15,775 bases of DNA. Origin: Bacteroidales bacterium (GTDB taxonomy: Bacteria > Bacteroidota > Bacteroidia > Bacteroidales > UBA932). The DNA is taken from contig JAGAAF010000055.1 in the NCBI GenBank assembly GCA_017615435.1, forward strand, positions 1 through 15,775, read 5' to 3'. The stretch's first letter is position 1. Each line of letters begins with the position of its first letter. The position numbers were made by a program, and so were the translations under genes. Shown here piece after piece: positions 6,424-13,625 of the stretch. The notes beneath the pieces are model-generated. The model had not been told where the DNA came from and made no database searches. It worked only from the letters and a program-made list of their open reading frames with translations.

Positions 6424-8406
6424 ATGATTCCCCAGGAGACAGTAAACCTAATCCTTGAGACGGCCCGAATCGAAGAGGTCGTCGGCGACTTCGTCTCGCT
6501 TAAGAGGCGCGGAGCCAGCCTGGTGGCTTGCTGTCCTTTCCACAACGAGAAGACGCCTTCATTCTATGTGACCCCGTCGAAGGGTATCTATAAATGCTTC
6601 GGCTGCGGCAAGGCAGGCACCGCCGTTGGCTTCGTGATGGAATATGAGCATCTCGATTACCCGGCGGCGCTTCGCTATCTGGCGCAGAAGTACCACATTG
6701 AGATACAGGAAGAGGAACTGTCGGCCGAAGAAATCGCCAACCGCCAGCGCAGGGAGAGCATCCTGCTGGTCAGCGAATTCGCGCACAAATTCTTCTACGA
6801 GCAGCTGCAGACAGTGGAGGGAAAGAACGTGGGCCTGGCATACTATCACTCCCGCGGCATCGAAGACGATACTATCGCCAAATGGGGACTCGGCTGGGCA
6901 CCGTCCGGCCGTTCGGCTCTCACTGACGCCGCGATTGCAGCCGGATACAAGCCCGAGTACCTGATTGCCGCCGGCCTGACAGTCCAGCACGAAGACGGCT
7001 CGCTCGCGGACCGCTTCCGCGAGAGGGTGATGTTCCCTATCCACTCGCTCGCCGGTCGTGTGATAGCATTCTCCGGACGTACGCTGAAAAGCGACAACCC
7101 CGCAAAATACGTGAATTCCCCGGAGACGGAGATCTACGTCAAGAGCAAGGCCCTGCTGGGCATTTATTTCGCGAAGTCGGAGATTTCGAAGCAGGATAAA
7201 TGCATCCTCGTCGAGGGGAACGTGGACGTGATCACTATGCAGCAGCTGGGCGTCACGAACGTCGTTGCCTCCTGCGGTACGTCCCTGACCGTGGAGCAGG
7301 TGCGCCTGATCCACCGTTTCACCAACAATATGACCATAATGTATGACGGTGATTCGGCGGGTATCCACGCCGCCATCCGCGGCACGGACCTGGTGCTGCC
7401 GGAGGGTATGAACGTGCGCATAGTCCTTCTTCCGGAGGGTGAGGATCCGGACAGCTTCGGCCGCAAGCACAACCTTCAGGAGGTCCAGGATTATATAGCC
7501 GCGAACGAGCGCGATTTCATCTCGTTCAAGACCGACCTTCTGCTCGAAGAAGCGGCAGGCGACCCGTACAAGAAGTCGGGCCTCATCAACGATATCGCGG
7601 ACACGATTGCCCTTATTCCTGATGCAGTCCAGCGTTCGGTTTATGTCCAGGAAACTGCGGCCAAGTTCGGTATGGAAGCGCAGATTATCTTCGACCGCAT
7701 CGTGAAGACGCGGGAAAAGGCGCGCGAAGATGCCGAGAAGGCCCGCGAGAGGGAAGCCCGCAGAGTGGCCCGCGCAGACGAGGGCCTGCAAGAGATGGCC
7801 CCGATCGAGGAAGTGGACGCTCCCGAGTTTATGCCGGTCCGCCCGCAGGAGACTGTCTTCGAGAACAAGCTGCTTGCCCCGCTGGAGGCGGACATCCTCA
7901 GCTTCCTGCTCCGCTACGGCGATAAGCCTATGAAGTTCGAGACCGATTCGGACTACTACACGCCTGATGTGGTGAACGTCACCGATTTCATCCGCGGCGC
8001 GATTGAGGAAGACGGTTCGTCGCTTCAGAATTCGGTCTATGCCAAGACCTATGATGCATTCGTGGACGCCTATTGCGAAGGTCTGGACCAGGATGCAATC
8101 ATTCGCCGCCTGTTCGACAACCCGGATCCCGAAATCCGCAAGGTCACGGCCGAGCTCTCTATTGAGAAATACCAGATCACCGTTCAGAACTTCACCGATT
8201 CGATGATGAGTGTGGAGTCGTGGCTGGTGAATTATGTGCCTAAGACTATCCTTATGTACGCCGAGCGCCGCGTGCAGATGAAGATAGATTTCCTTAAGGA
8301 TTCGCTCTCGAAGACAACGGACTCCGCAGAGCAGTTGAAGATAATGCAGGCGCTTGTGAAGTACCAGAAGTTCCAGAGGGAACTAACGAAGAAAATAAAA
8401 AAATGA
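6424..8406 (+). CDS. dnaG: DNA primase
   Basis: A 660-residue replicative primase that makes RNA primers for DnaB-driven forks. The CHC2 zinc-binding domain has C37, H40, C58 and C61 (CPFH...KCFGCGKAG). The RNA-polymerase basic region includes FRERVMFPI (198-206). The TOPRIM domain has E264 in [15 protein letters not shown] (307-313) and EDPDS (340-344), the acidic metal-binding residues. The usual EGYxDV Tyr is Asn here. A highly charged Arg/Glu/Ala helix (about 425-452) leads to a longer C-terminal helicase-interaction region; the total exceeds E. coli DnaG (581). It starts at the base after the recQ stop (TAAATG) and overlaps metG by 4 nt. Here it sits with recQ and metG, not with rpsU and rpoD as in the classical macromolecular-synthesis operon. 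Confidence 0.97.
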   Translation: MIPQETVNLILETARIEEVVGDFVSLKRRGASLVACCPFHNEKTPSFYVTPSKGIYKCFGCGKAGTAVGFVMEYEHLDYPAALRYLAQKYHIEIQEEELSAEEIANRQRRESILLVSEFAHKFFYEQLQTVEGKNVGLAYYHSRGIEDDTIAKWGLGWAPSGRSALTDAAIAAGYKPEYLIAAGLTVQHEDGSLADRFRERVMFPIHSLAGRVIAFSGRTLKSDNPAKYVNSPETEIYVKSKALLGIYFAKSEISKQDKCILVEGNVDVITMQQLGVTNVVASCGTSLTVEQVRLIHRFTNNMTIMYDGDSAGIHAAIRGTDLVLPEGMNVRIVLLPEGEDPDSFGRKHNLQEVQDYIAANERDFISFKTDLLLEEAAGDPYKKSGLINDIADTIALIPDAVQRSVYVQETAAKFGMEAQIIFDRIVKTREKAREDAEKAREREARRVARADEGLQEMAPIEEVDAPEFMPVRPQETVFENKLLAPLEADILSFLLRYGDKPMKFETDSDYYTPDVVNVTDFIRGAIEEDGSSLQNSVYAKTYDAFVDAYCEGLDQDAIIRRLFDNPDPEIRKVTAELSIEKYQITVQNFTDSMMSVESWLVNYVPKTILMYAERRVQMKIDFLKDSLSKTTDSAEQLKIMQALVKYQKFQRELTKKIKK

Positions 8407-10466
8407 AAGACTACAAAAGAACGCTCGTGACAGCGGCCTTGCCCTACGCAAACGGCCCCGTGCATATCGGACACCTCGCAGGAGTTTACGTCCCTGCGGA
8501 CATCTACGTGCGTTATCTGCGAATGAGAGGACGCGATGTCCTGTTCGTGTGCGGAAGCGACGAGCACGGCGTGCCCATCACCATCAAGGCGCGTCAGCAG
8601 GGCTGCTCGCCTCAGGACATAGTGGACAAATACGACAAGATAATCTCGGAGTCGTTCAAGGGCTTCGGCATCAATTTCGACGTCTACGGCCGCACTTCGT
8701 CCAAGATCCACGAAGAGACGGCTTCGGAGTTCTTCAAGAAACTCTACGATTCGGGGAAGTTCATCACGAAGACCACTGAGCAGTACTACGACCCGGAGGC
8801 GAAGACCTTCCTTGCGGACCGTTATATCGTGGGTACCTGTCCCAAGTGCGGCAACCCCGATGCCTATGGCGACCAGTGCGAGAAGTGCGGCAGCACTCTC
8901 AGTCCCGAGGAACTTATCAACCCGAAGAGCAAACTCAGTGGAGCCGAGCCCATCAAGAAGGAGACCACCCATTGGTATCTGCCTCTGCAGGATTATGAGC
9001 AGTGGCTGCGCGAATGGATTCTGGACGGACATAAGGAATGGAGGTCCAACGTCTATGGACAGGTAAAGAGCTGGCTCGACGGCGGTCTGCAGCCCCGTGC
9101 GGTCACACGTGACCTGGACTGGGGCGTGCCCGTGCCCGTCGAGGGCGCCGAAGGCAAGGTCCTCTACGTCTGGTTCGACGCTCCCATCGGTTACATCAGC
9201 AACACGAAACAGCTCCTCCCGAACGACTGGGAGAAATGGTGGAAGAGCGAGGATACGAAGCTCGTGCATTTCATCGGCAAGGACAATATTGTGTTCCACT
9301 GCATCGTTTTCCCTTCGATGCTGAAGGCCTATGGCGACGGCTATATCCTCCCGGACAACGTCCCTTCGAACGAGTTCCTGAACCTCGAGGGCGACAAGAT
9401 TTCGACTTCCCGCGGCTGGGCCGTGTGGGCGCACGAATATCTCGAGGATTTCCCCGGAAAGCAGGATGTGCTCCGTTATGTGCTGACCGCCAACGCTCCC
9501 GAGACCAAGGACAACGACTTCAGCTGGAAGGACTTCCAGGTGCGCAACAACTCCGAACTGGTTGCTATTTTCGGCAACTTCGTGAACCGCGCCGTGGTGC
9601 TTACGCATAAGTATTTCGAAGGCAAAGTGCCGGCTTTGGGCGCGCTTGAGGCAATCGATAAGGAGGCACTGGATGAGATTCCGGCTTTAAGGGCTTCGCT
9701 GGAGAAGAACCTGGAGAACTACCGCTTCCGCGAGGCTCTGAAAGACGCTATGTCGATGGCCCGTGTGGGCAACAAATACATCTCGGACACTGAGCCGTGG
9801 AAGGTCGCGAAGACAGATATGGCCCGCACAGGGACTATCCTCAATGTCTGCCTGCAGATTTGCGCTGACCTCGCGATCGCCTTCGAACCGTTCACCCCGT
9901 TCGCTGCTGAGAAGCTCCGCAAGATGATAGATTCGCCGCTGGAGTGGGATCTGCTCGGCCGCTCGGATATTTTGACTGAGGGCCATCAGATCGGCGAGGC
10001 GCAACTGCTCTTCGAGAAGATTGAGGACGATGCCATTCAGGCTCAGCTCGACAGGCTCGCCAAGATACGCGAAGAGCGCGAGGCGGCGGCGAAGGCGGCC
10101 GCGGCAGCTGAGGCGGCTGCACGCGTCGAACCCCAGAAGGCGGAGGTTACCTTCGACCAGTTCGAGGCTATGGACATACGCACCGCTACCGTGCTGGAAG
10201 CCGAGCGTGTGCCGAAGACGGATAAATTGTTGAAATTGACCATAGACACGGGCATCGACAAGAGGGTGATCGTGAGCGGTATCGCCGAGTATTACACCCC
10301 CGAGCAGATGGTCGGAAAACAGATCTGCATCCTTGCGAACCTGGCACCGCGCGTAATTCGCGGAATCGAGTCGAAGGGTATGATTCTGATGGCGCGTCAG
10401 GGCGACGGAAAGATGCGAATCGTTTCGCCTGAAGAGGCGCTGGTCAACGGCGCGACAATAGGATAA
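8403..10466 (+). CDS. metG: Methionyl-tRNA synthetase with C-terminal tRNA-binding domain
   Basis: A 687-residue class I aminoacyl-tRNA synthetase charging tRNA-Met. The N-terminal catalytic core has [14 protein letters not shown] with HIGH at 21-24, [10 protein letters not shown] (50-59), and one zinc knuckle C146, C149, C159, C162. The KMSKS loop is the variant KISTS (332-336), followed by [11 protein letters not shown]. An anticodon-binding helical domain spans about 370-545. An Ala/Glu/Arg-rich linker (about 553-577) joins a C-terminal Trbp111/CsaA-type OB-fold (about 582-687) that binds tRNA non-specifically and dimerises the enzyme. The length matches E. coli MetG (677). It overlaps dnaG by 4 nt (ATGA) and is the last gene of the operon. 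No hairpin terminator is visible in the 33 nt before the next gene, only a run of seven or more Ts. Confidence 0.97.
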   Translation: MKDYKRTLVTAALPYANGPVHIGHLAGVYVPADIYVRYLRMRGRDVLFVCGSDEHGVPITIKARQQGCSPQDIVDKYDKIISESFKGFGINFDVYGRTSSKIHEETASEFFKKLYDSGKFITKTTEQYYDPEAKTFLADRYIVGTCPKCGNPDAYGDQCEKCGSTLSPEELINPKSKLSGAEPIKKETTHWYLPLQDYEQWLREWILDGHKEWRSNVYGQVKSWLDGGLQPRAVTRDLDWGVPVPVEGAEGKVLYVWFDAPIGYISNTKQLLPNDWEKWWKSEDTKLVHFIGKDNIVFHCIVFPSMLKAYGDGYILPDNVPSNEFLNLEGDKISTSRGWAVWAHEYLEDFPGKQDVLRYVLTANAPETKDNDFSWKDFQVRNNSELVAIFGNFVNRAVVLTHKYFEGKVPALGALEAIDKEALDEIPALRASLEKNLENYRFREALKDAMSMARVGNKYISDTEPWKVAKTDMARTGTILNVCLQICADLAIAFEPFTPFAAEKLRKMIDSPLEWDLLGRSDILTEGHQIGEAQLLFEKIEDDAIQAQLDRLAKIREEREAAAKAAAAAEAAARVEPQKAEVTFDQFEAMDIRTATVLEAERVPKTDKLLKLTIDTGIDKRVIVSGIAEYYTPEQMVGKQICILANLAPRVIRGIESKGMILMARQGDGKMRIVSPEEALVNGATIG

Positions 10467-10471
10467 CTTTT
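10464..10471 (+). promoter_or_regulatory. Weak candidate -7 box (TAACTTTT) for the OmpA-like gene
   Basis: TAACTTTT differs from TAnnTTTG only at the last base, overlaps the metG stop, and would leave a leader of about 22 nt rich in A and T before the ATG at 10500. No TTTG is seen at -33. The A/T-rich, Shine-Dalgarno-free leader is typical of well-translated Bacteroidetes envelope genes. The gene may also be read through from metG. Confidence 0.2.
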
Positions 10472-10499
10472 TTTATTAACCATTTAATACACTAACGTT

Positions 10500-11180
10500 A
10501 TGAAAAAAACTTTACTCGTAGTGGCGGCTGCAGCGATGCTTCTTGCGCCGTCTTGTGCAACTCTCAAGGGCCTGTTCGCAGGTGCAGTAGGTGGCGCCGC
10601 AGTGGGCGCTGGTATCGGCTACCTCATCACCGGTGACACCGAGGGCGCTCTCAAGGGTGCAGCTATCGGTGGCGCAGCAGGCGCTGCAACAGGCGTAACC
10701 ATCGGCGCAGTTATGGACAAGAAGGCAAAGGAACTCGAGAAGATCGAGGCTGCCAAGATTGAGACCATCACCGATGCGAACGGCTTCGAGGCCATCAAGG
10801 TGACCTTCGCCAGCGGAATTCTCTTCGACTTCAACTCCTCCGAACTCAGCGCAGAATCCAAGGAGTCCCTCAAGCAGTTCGCAACTGTTCTCGCGGATCT
10901 CGGTTCGAATGCTGACATCACCATTCTCGGCCACACCGACAATGTCGGCTCGGCAGAGGCTAACGAGAAGGTTTCCCAGAAGAGGGCCGACGCTGTGAAG
11001 AAGGAACTCAAGAAGGACGGTATGGATCCTAACCACCTCTATGCACAGGGCCTTTCCTTCAACAAGCCCGTCGCAGACAACGACACTGAGGCCGGCCGCG
11101 CCAAGAACCGTCGCGTGGAGATCTACATCACCGCCAACGAGGATATGGTGAAAGCCGTCGAGGCCGGAACCCTCAAGTAG
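10500..11180 (+). CDS. OmpA-family outer-membrane lipoprotein with glycine-zipper segment
   Basis: A 226-residue envelope protein. The N-terminus MKKTLLVVAAAAMLLAPSC is a lipoprotein signal with lipidation Cys19. Residues 27-71 are Gly/Ala-rich with repeated G-x-x-x-G spacing (GAVGGAAVGAGIG, then GAAIGGAAGAATG), a glycine-zipper that can insert in or lie on the membrane. An OmpA peptidoglycan-binding domain follows (about 100-211): FDFNSSELS, ILGHTDNVGS with D147, then KRADAV and AGRAKNRRVEI with the Arg pair at 204-205. Together these anchor the outer membrane to the cell wall (family knowledge). The domain is complete. It lies 33 nt after metG and is followed by its own hairpin terminator. 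Its last 28 codons and the first bases after its stop are repeated at 12082-12171. Confidence 0.93.
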   Translation: MKKTLLVVAAAAMLLAPSCATLKGLFAGAVGGAAVGAGIGYLITGDTEGALKGAAIGGAAGAATGVTIGAVMDKKAKELEKIEAAKIETITDANGFEAIKVTFASGILFDFNSSELSAESKESLKQFATVLADLGSNADITILGHTDNVGSAEANEKVSQKRADAVKKELKKDGMDPNHLYAQGLSFNKPVADNDTEAGRAKNRRVEIYITANEDMVKAVEAGTLK

Positions 11181-11183
11181 TCC
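11094..11183 (+). repeat. 90-bp direct repeat, copy 1 (3' end of the OmpA-like gene)
   Basis: These 90 bases match 12082-12171 with four differences and no gaps, at an offset of 988 bp. Copy 1 is in frame and codes for residues 199-226 plus stop. Each difference falls at a third codon position and none changes an amino acid. Confidence 0.9.
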
Positions 11184-11200
11184 AACAACTAAGCTTATTC

Positions 11201-11234
11201 AAGTATGCCGACCAATTATTTGGCCGGCATACTT
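11201..11234 (+). terminator. Hairpin terminator after the OmpA-like gene
   Basis: AAGTATGCCG (11201-11210) pairs perfectly with CGGCATACTT (11225-11234). The loop contains a further CAA/TTG pairing, and the tail is T-rich (TTTGTATTTG). It begins 20 nt after the stop codon. It may work on both strands. Confidence 0.65.
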
Positions 11235-11262
11235 TGTATTTGTGAATTAATGCGTAAATTGG
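11233..11262 (+). promoter_or_regulatory. Weak candidate promoter for the small lipoprotein gene
   Basis: TTTG at 11233-11236 and TAAATTGG at 11255-11262 (one mismatch to TAnnTTTG) are 18 bp apart, one less than the usual 19-21. The predicted start lies about 40 nt before the ATG at 11311. It overlaps the right arm of the preceding terminator. Confidence 0.22.
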
Positions 11263-11310
11263 GGTAATTCATTCTGCTATCGACAACCATCATTATATCT
11301 ATTAGAGAAA

Positions 11311-11775
11311 ATGGAGCTAAAATCATTATTTTCTTTTCTTCTCCTTGCGTTTGTTCAGGCGTGCCATACAAATAATAGCGATAATCATGTGAATATTCCT
11401 TTCACCAACAATACCGATGAAACTGTCGTAACTAACGCGTTAACTGAAAGTGAAGGATATTCAGTAAATTGGATGTTAAAAGCTTGGATTCATAATCCCA
11501 ATCTTGCCACTCATCCTCATCAAACCAATGATTGGGCCATCAGTGAGAGATATCCATCAACTTTCGAGGAGTATTTTGAATTTGATTGTGACACATTGTA
11601 CATATATATTATCAAACAACAAGACCTGGAGCTTGCTAACAAACAACTAATAACTAGTTTTAACTATACTATTTACAAGTGCACTATAGATAATCTTGCA
11701 AACAATGGCTGGAAGATAATATATCCAGACCTGTCAGAAGATTATTATTATGTCGAGAATACATATTACATATAA
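11311..11775 (+). CDS. Small putative lipoprotein of unknown function
   Basis: A 154-residue protein I do not recognise with confidence. The N-terminus MELKSLFSFLLLAFVQAC is a short hydrophobic signal ending in a likely lipidation Cys18 with a relaxed lipobox. The next 20 residues are Asn/Thr/Asp-rich, as in Bacteroidetes surface lipoproteins. The middle has paired aromatic segments (YFEFDCDTLYIYI near 90-100) and a late IDNLANNGWKIIYP. The DTLYI...NYTIYK...L...W.I.YP pattern recalls small Bacteroides lipoproteins of unknown function whose ends read L-x-x-L-D-W-T-I-x-Y-P; this is from memory, not a search. The gene is clearly AT-richer than its neighbours, with many AAT, ATA and TTA codons, and lies between the two copies of the 90-bp repeat, which suggests acquisition. 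It ends at TAA 11773-11775. Confidence 0.6.
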   Translation: MELKSLFSFLLLAFVQACHTNNSDNHVNIPFTNNTDETVVTNALTESEGYSVNWMLKAWIHNPNLATHPHQTNDWAISERYPSTFEEYFEFDCDTLYIYIIKQQDLELANKQLITSFNYTIYKCTIDNLANNGWKIIYPDLSEDYYYVENTYYI

Positions 11776-12081
11776 TGGTCCGATATAATCTTGTATATAC
11801 CTCATAAGAAGGATGGCATCCCCATCACAAGGGCTACTGACGACATGTGTCGATGGATAAATACGTTTGACGGCGGAGGCACCGTCACCAATACCCTCCG
11901 CGATTGTGAACTTCCCCCTTTTGTAGCCTTCCCTATAAGTGTCATGACCCACAAAAGTTGGACACAACAAGAAAGGTAAATGTCTAAGAATAATGTTCCT
12001 GATGGTGTCCGGATGAAAATCGGAGAACTAAGTGATGAAGGATATGGCCTTGAAATGCCTGACGTTCGGTCAAATTGACAA
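11776..12081. other. Non-coding debris between the small lipoprotein gene and the ompA fragment
   Basis: About 300 bp without a convincing gene. A plus-strand frame from a TTG at 11791 to 11979 gives 62 residues with no recognisable domain and looks like a fragment. A 32-codon frame from ATG 11980 to TGA 12076-12078 (MSKNNVPDGVRMKIGELSDE...) also looks like a truncated gene start. ACCCACAAAAGTTGGACACA at 11948-11967 resembles the termini of some IS3-family elements, but no partner end or transposase is present. Just before the repeat, GTCAAATTGAC (12069-12079) is a short perfect palindrome. The minus strand is open in overlapping frames but shows no family features. Best read as remnants of inserted DNA. 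Confidence 0.5.
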
Positions 12082-12168
12082 GGCCGCGCCAAGAACCGTC
12101 GCGTTGAGATCTACATCACCGCGAACGAAGACATGGTGAAAGCCGTCGAGGCCGGAACCCTCAAGTAG
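12082..12168 (+). pseudogene. Truncated 3' end of an OmpA-like gene (repeat copy 2)
   Basis: Encodes the last 28 residues plus TAG of the OmpA-family lipoprotein at 10500, with identical protein sequence (GRAKNRRVEIYITANEDM onward) but four synonymous base differences (GTG/GTT, GCC/GCG, GAG/GAA, GAT/GAC). The three bases after the stop (TCC) also match, making the full repeat 12082-12171. Nothing upstream continues the OmpA frame; homology stops sharply at 12082. It is followed 20 nt later by a strong terminator that was probably the original ompA terminator. That only silent changes separate the copies means both were under protein-level selection for some time, or that this copy came from a related strain. 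Confidence 0.88.
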
Positions 12169-12187
12169 TCCTGGCTGTCTGAAAAGA

Positions 12188-12220
12188 AAAACAGGTCTCG
12201 GTTATTCCGAGACCTGTTTT
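12188..12220. terminator. Strong bidirectional terminator
   Basis: AAAACAGGTCTCGG (12188-12201) pairs perfectly with CCGAGACCTGTTTT (12207-12220) around a 5-nt loop. It has T-runs on both strands, so it serves the plus-strand ompA fragment and the minus-strand acyltransferase. The acyltransferase stop codon (12202-12204) lies in the loop, so its last codons form one arm of the stem. Confidence 0.85.
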
Positions 12221-13458
12221 GTTGTTATTCCCAGTTGGTGGAGTTGATCGACGAAGTAGGATTCGAAGTCGTCTTCAACGATGTTCCTGGAAAAGTTCAG
12301 GTAGAGGTTGCCGTTGTAGCCGACTCCTGCCGCTGCTCCGGGGACGCCTCTCTGGCGGCCGAGCATAAAGTCCATTTCCTTCACGTACTTCTGCATTGAT
12401 TCCGGAAGCACGACATTGCCGAGGTTGGAGAAAGTTTGGGAGAGAAGCTTGTCGCCCTTCAGCCTGCAAACGGTGTCGATTGCGTACCTCTTGAGGAAGA
12501 GGGGAATCATAGCGATGGCGAAGTTGTTCTCGAGGGCCACGTTTGCGGCGACCTTCCTTTCCAGCTCGCTCTTCAGCACGAGGTGGCGCTTCTGGGCGGA
12601 GACGATCTTCACGATCTCATCGAAGTCGTAATAACCGTTCGCCACATCCACTCCGAGGTTGATGTAGGAGGAGAAGTTGCGTAGGGTCCTGCTGCCGAAG
12701 AGAGGGCGGAGGTTAACCGGCACGTTCACTTTGATGGCGGTCTTCTTCGCCTTGCGATGGTCGTGCTTGTGCACTTCCTGAAGCGCGCTGACCATAGCGG
12801 CGGTGATGAGCTCGGTAACCGTGCAGGAGTATTTCGCAGCCACGGGCTTCAGCTCGTCGAAAGGAACGATAATCCTTTCGTTGTGGAGAACCCTGTAACC
12901 TATTTTGTGGCCATTGGCGTGATAGGCTGTGTCGTTCTGCTCCATCGCGCCTTTCTTGCCGCTGAATTCAGTGAAGCTGTCTTCTGACTCCCTCTTAGAA
13001 GGTACGTCAAAAGGATCGAGAATAAGATCATTGTAAGGTATGTCGATTCCGTAACGGAGTCTGAGATATTCTGCTGTGAGTGTAAGAAGGAAAGTCTGTC
13101 CTCCCTTGCCGTCGGCGAGGGCGTGGAACACGTCGAGGACTATTCTGCAACCGTCAGCGCTGACCTTGAAGAGGAATCCGCCGTGGAATTTGTATCCGTA
13201 GGGGGAAAGCGAGGTGAGTTCGCCCACCACTGGGAGTTTGCCAAGTTCTTTAAGATACCACCAGAAGGCGCCGCTCTTTAGGGTGCAACCGAAACTGGGG
13301 ATTCTTTGTACTGTATTATTAAGGGCCTGCTGGAGGTAATTGACGTTCACGGGTTCGGAGAGGGTTACGCTTTGCCTGAACAGGGAAGCGTACCTCTTGG
13401 TAAGCGAGGCAGGATAAATGTTCGACGCGTTGTCGAGTCTCATTGTAATAGCTGTCAT
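12202..13458 (-). CDS. Condensation-domain-like / alcohol acetyltransferase-family acyltransferase
   Basis: A 418-residue soluble protein of the chloramphenicol-acetyltransferase-like superfamily (condensation domain, PapA5, AATase). The catalytic HxxxDG is H112-A-L-A-D116-G117 in VLDVFHALADGKGG; the His acts as general base in the family. The N-terminal lobe has LNNTVQRIPSFGCTL. The second lobe has VNVPVNLRPLFGSRTLRNF, the N-x-R element seen in this superfamily, and the late segment FSNLGNVVLPESMQ. The length is that of a stand-alone acyltransferase; no carrier-protein or adenylation domain is attached. Acyl donor and acceptor cannot be told from the sequence. Start at ATG 13456-13458; an internal ATG five codons later is possible. 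It has its own promoter (box at 13485-13492) and ends in the shared terminator hairpin, so it is monocistronic. Confidence 0.78.
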   Translation of the reverse strand: MTAITMRLDNASNIYPASLTKRYASLFRQSVTLSEPVNVNYLQQALNNTVQRIPSFGCTLKSGAFWWYLKELGKLPVVGELTSLSPYGYKFHGGFLFKVSADGCRIVLDVFHALADGKGGQTFLLTLTAEYLRLRYGIDIPYNDLILDPFDVPSKRESEDSFTEFSGKKGAMEQNDTAYHANGHKIGYRVLHNERIIVPFDELKPVAAKYSCTVTELITAAMVSALQEVHKHDHRKAKKTAIKVNVPVNLRPLFGSRTLRNFSSYINLGVDVANGYYDFDEIVKIVSAQKRHLVLKSELERKVAANVALENNFAIAMIPLFLKRYAIDTVCRLKGDKLLSQTFSNLGNVVLPESMQKYVKEMDFMLGRQRGVPGAAAGVGYNGNLYLNFSRNIVEDDFESYFVDQLHQLGITTKQVSE

Positions 13459-13484
13459 TGCTTTGCGTTTCGTTTTTACGGATG

Positions 13485-13492
13485 CAAAGGTA
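13485..13492 (-). promoter_or_regulatory. Bacteroidetes -7 box (TACCTTTG on the minus strand) for the acyltransferase
   Basis: Plus-strand CAAAGGTA reads TACCTTTG on the minus strand, a full match to TAnnTTTG. It lies 26 nt before the ATG, giving a leader of about 20 nt. The -33 element is weak: the closest is TTTC about 23 nt upstream. Confidence 0.55.
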
Positions 13493-13521
13493 TCGCGCGG
13501 GTAAGGCTCGTGGAAGAAATT

Positions 13522-13546
13522 GTCACATACCGGCCGGAAATGTGAC
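13522..13546. promoter_or_regulatory. Possible operator: GTCACAT ... ATGTGAC inverted repeat
   Basis: GTCACAT (13522-13528) and ATGTGAC (13540-13546) are perfect 7-bp inverted arms around an 11-nt centre that itself contains CCGGCCGG. It is 29-54 nt upstream of the acyltransferase -7 box, where an activator or repressor dimer could bind. It has no T-run and is not a terminator. The regulator is unknown. Confidence 0.3.
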
Positions 13547-13625
13547 GTAGTGGGCGTTTTTGTGATAAAAATGCTCTATTTGGGCTGAAATTCGGGGTTG
13601 AAAGATTCTGTCCCCGCCGGAGATG

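Noticed and set aside
6559..7791. Minus-strand open frame (410 codons) opposite dnaG
   Set aside because: Same codon-bias shadow; dnaG motifs are intact on the plus strand.
8232..9608. Minus-strand open frame (458 codons) opposite metG
   Set aside because: Longest antisense frame, but it spans the dnaG/metG junction and has no family features.
11941..11979. Complete IS3-family element
   Set aside because: Only a terminus-like string (ACCCACAAAAGTTGGACACA) is present; no transposase frame or matching inverted end was found.
11734..12092. Minus-strand genes in the debris region
   Set aside because: Frames of 78 and 96 codons overlap each other and the lipoprotein gene end, with no domain, start context or promoter.
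13522..13546. CRP-type binding site
   Set aside because: The arm order is GTCACA...TGTGAC, the reverse of the TGTGA...TCACA consensus; kept only as a generic inverted repeat.
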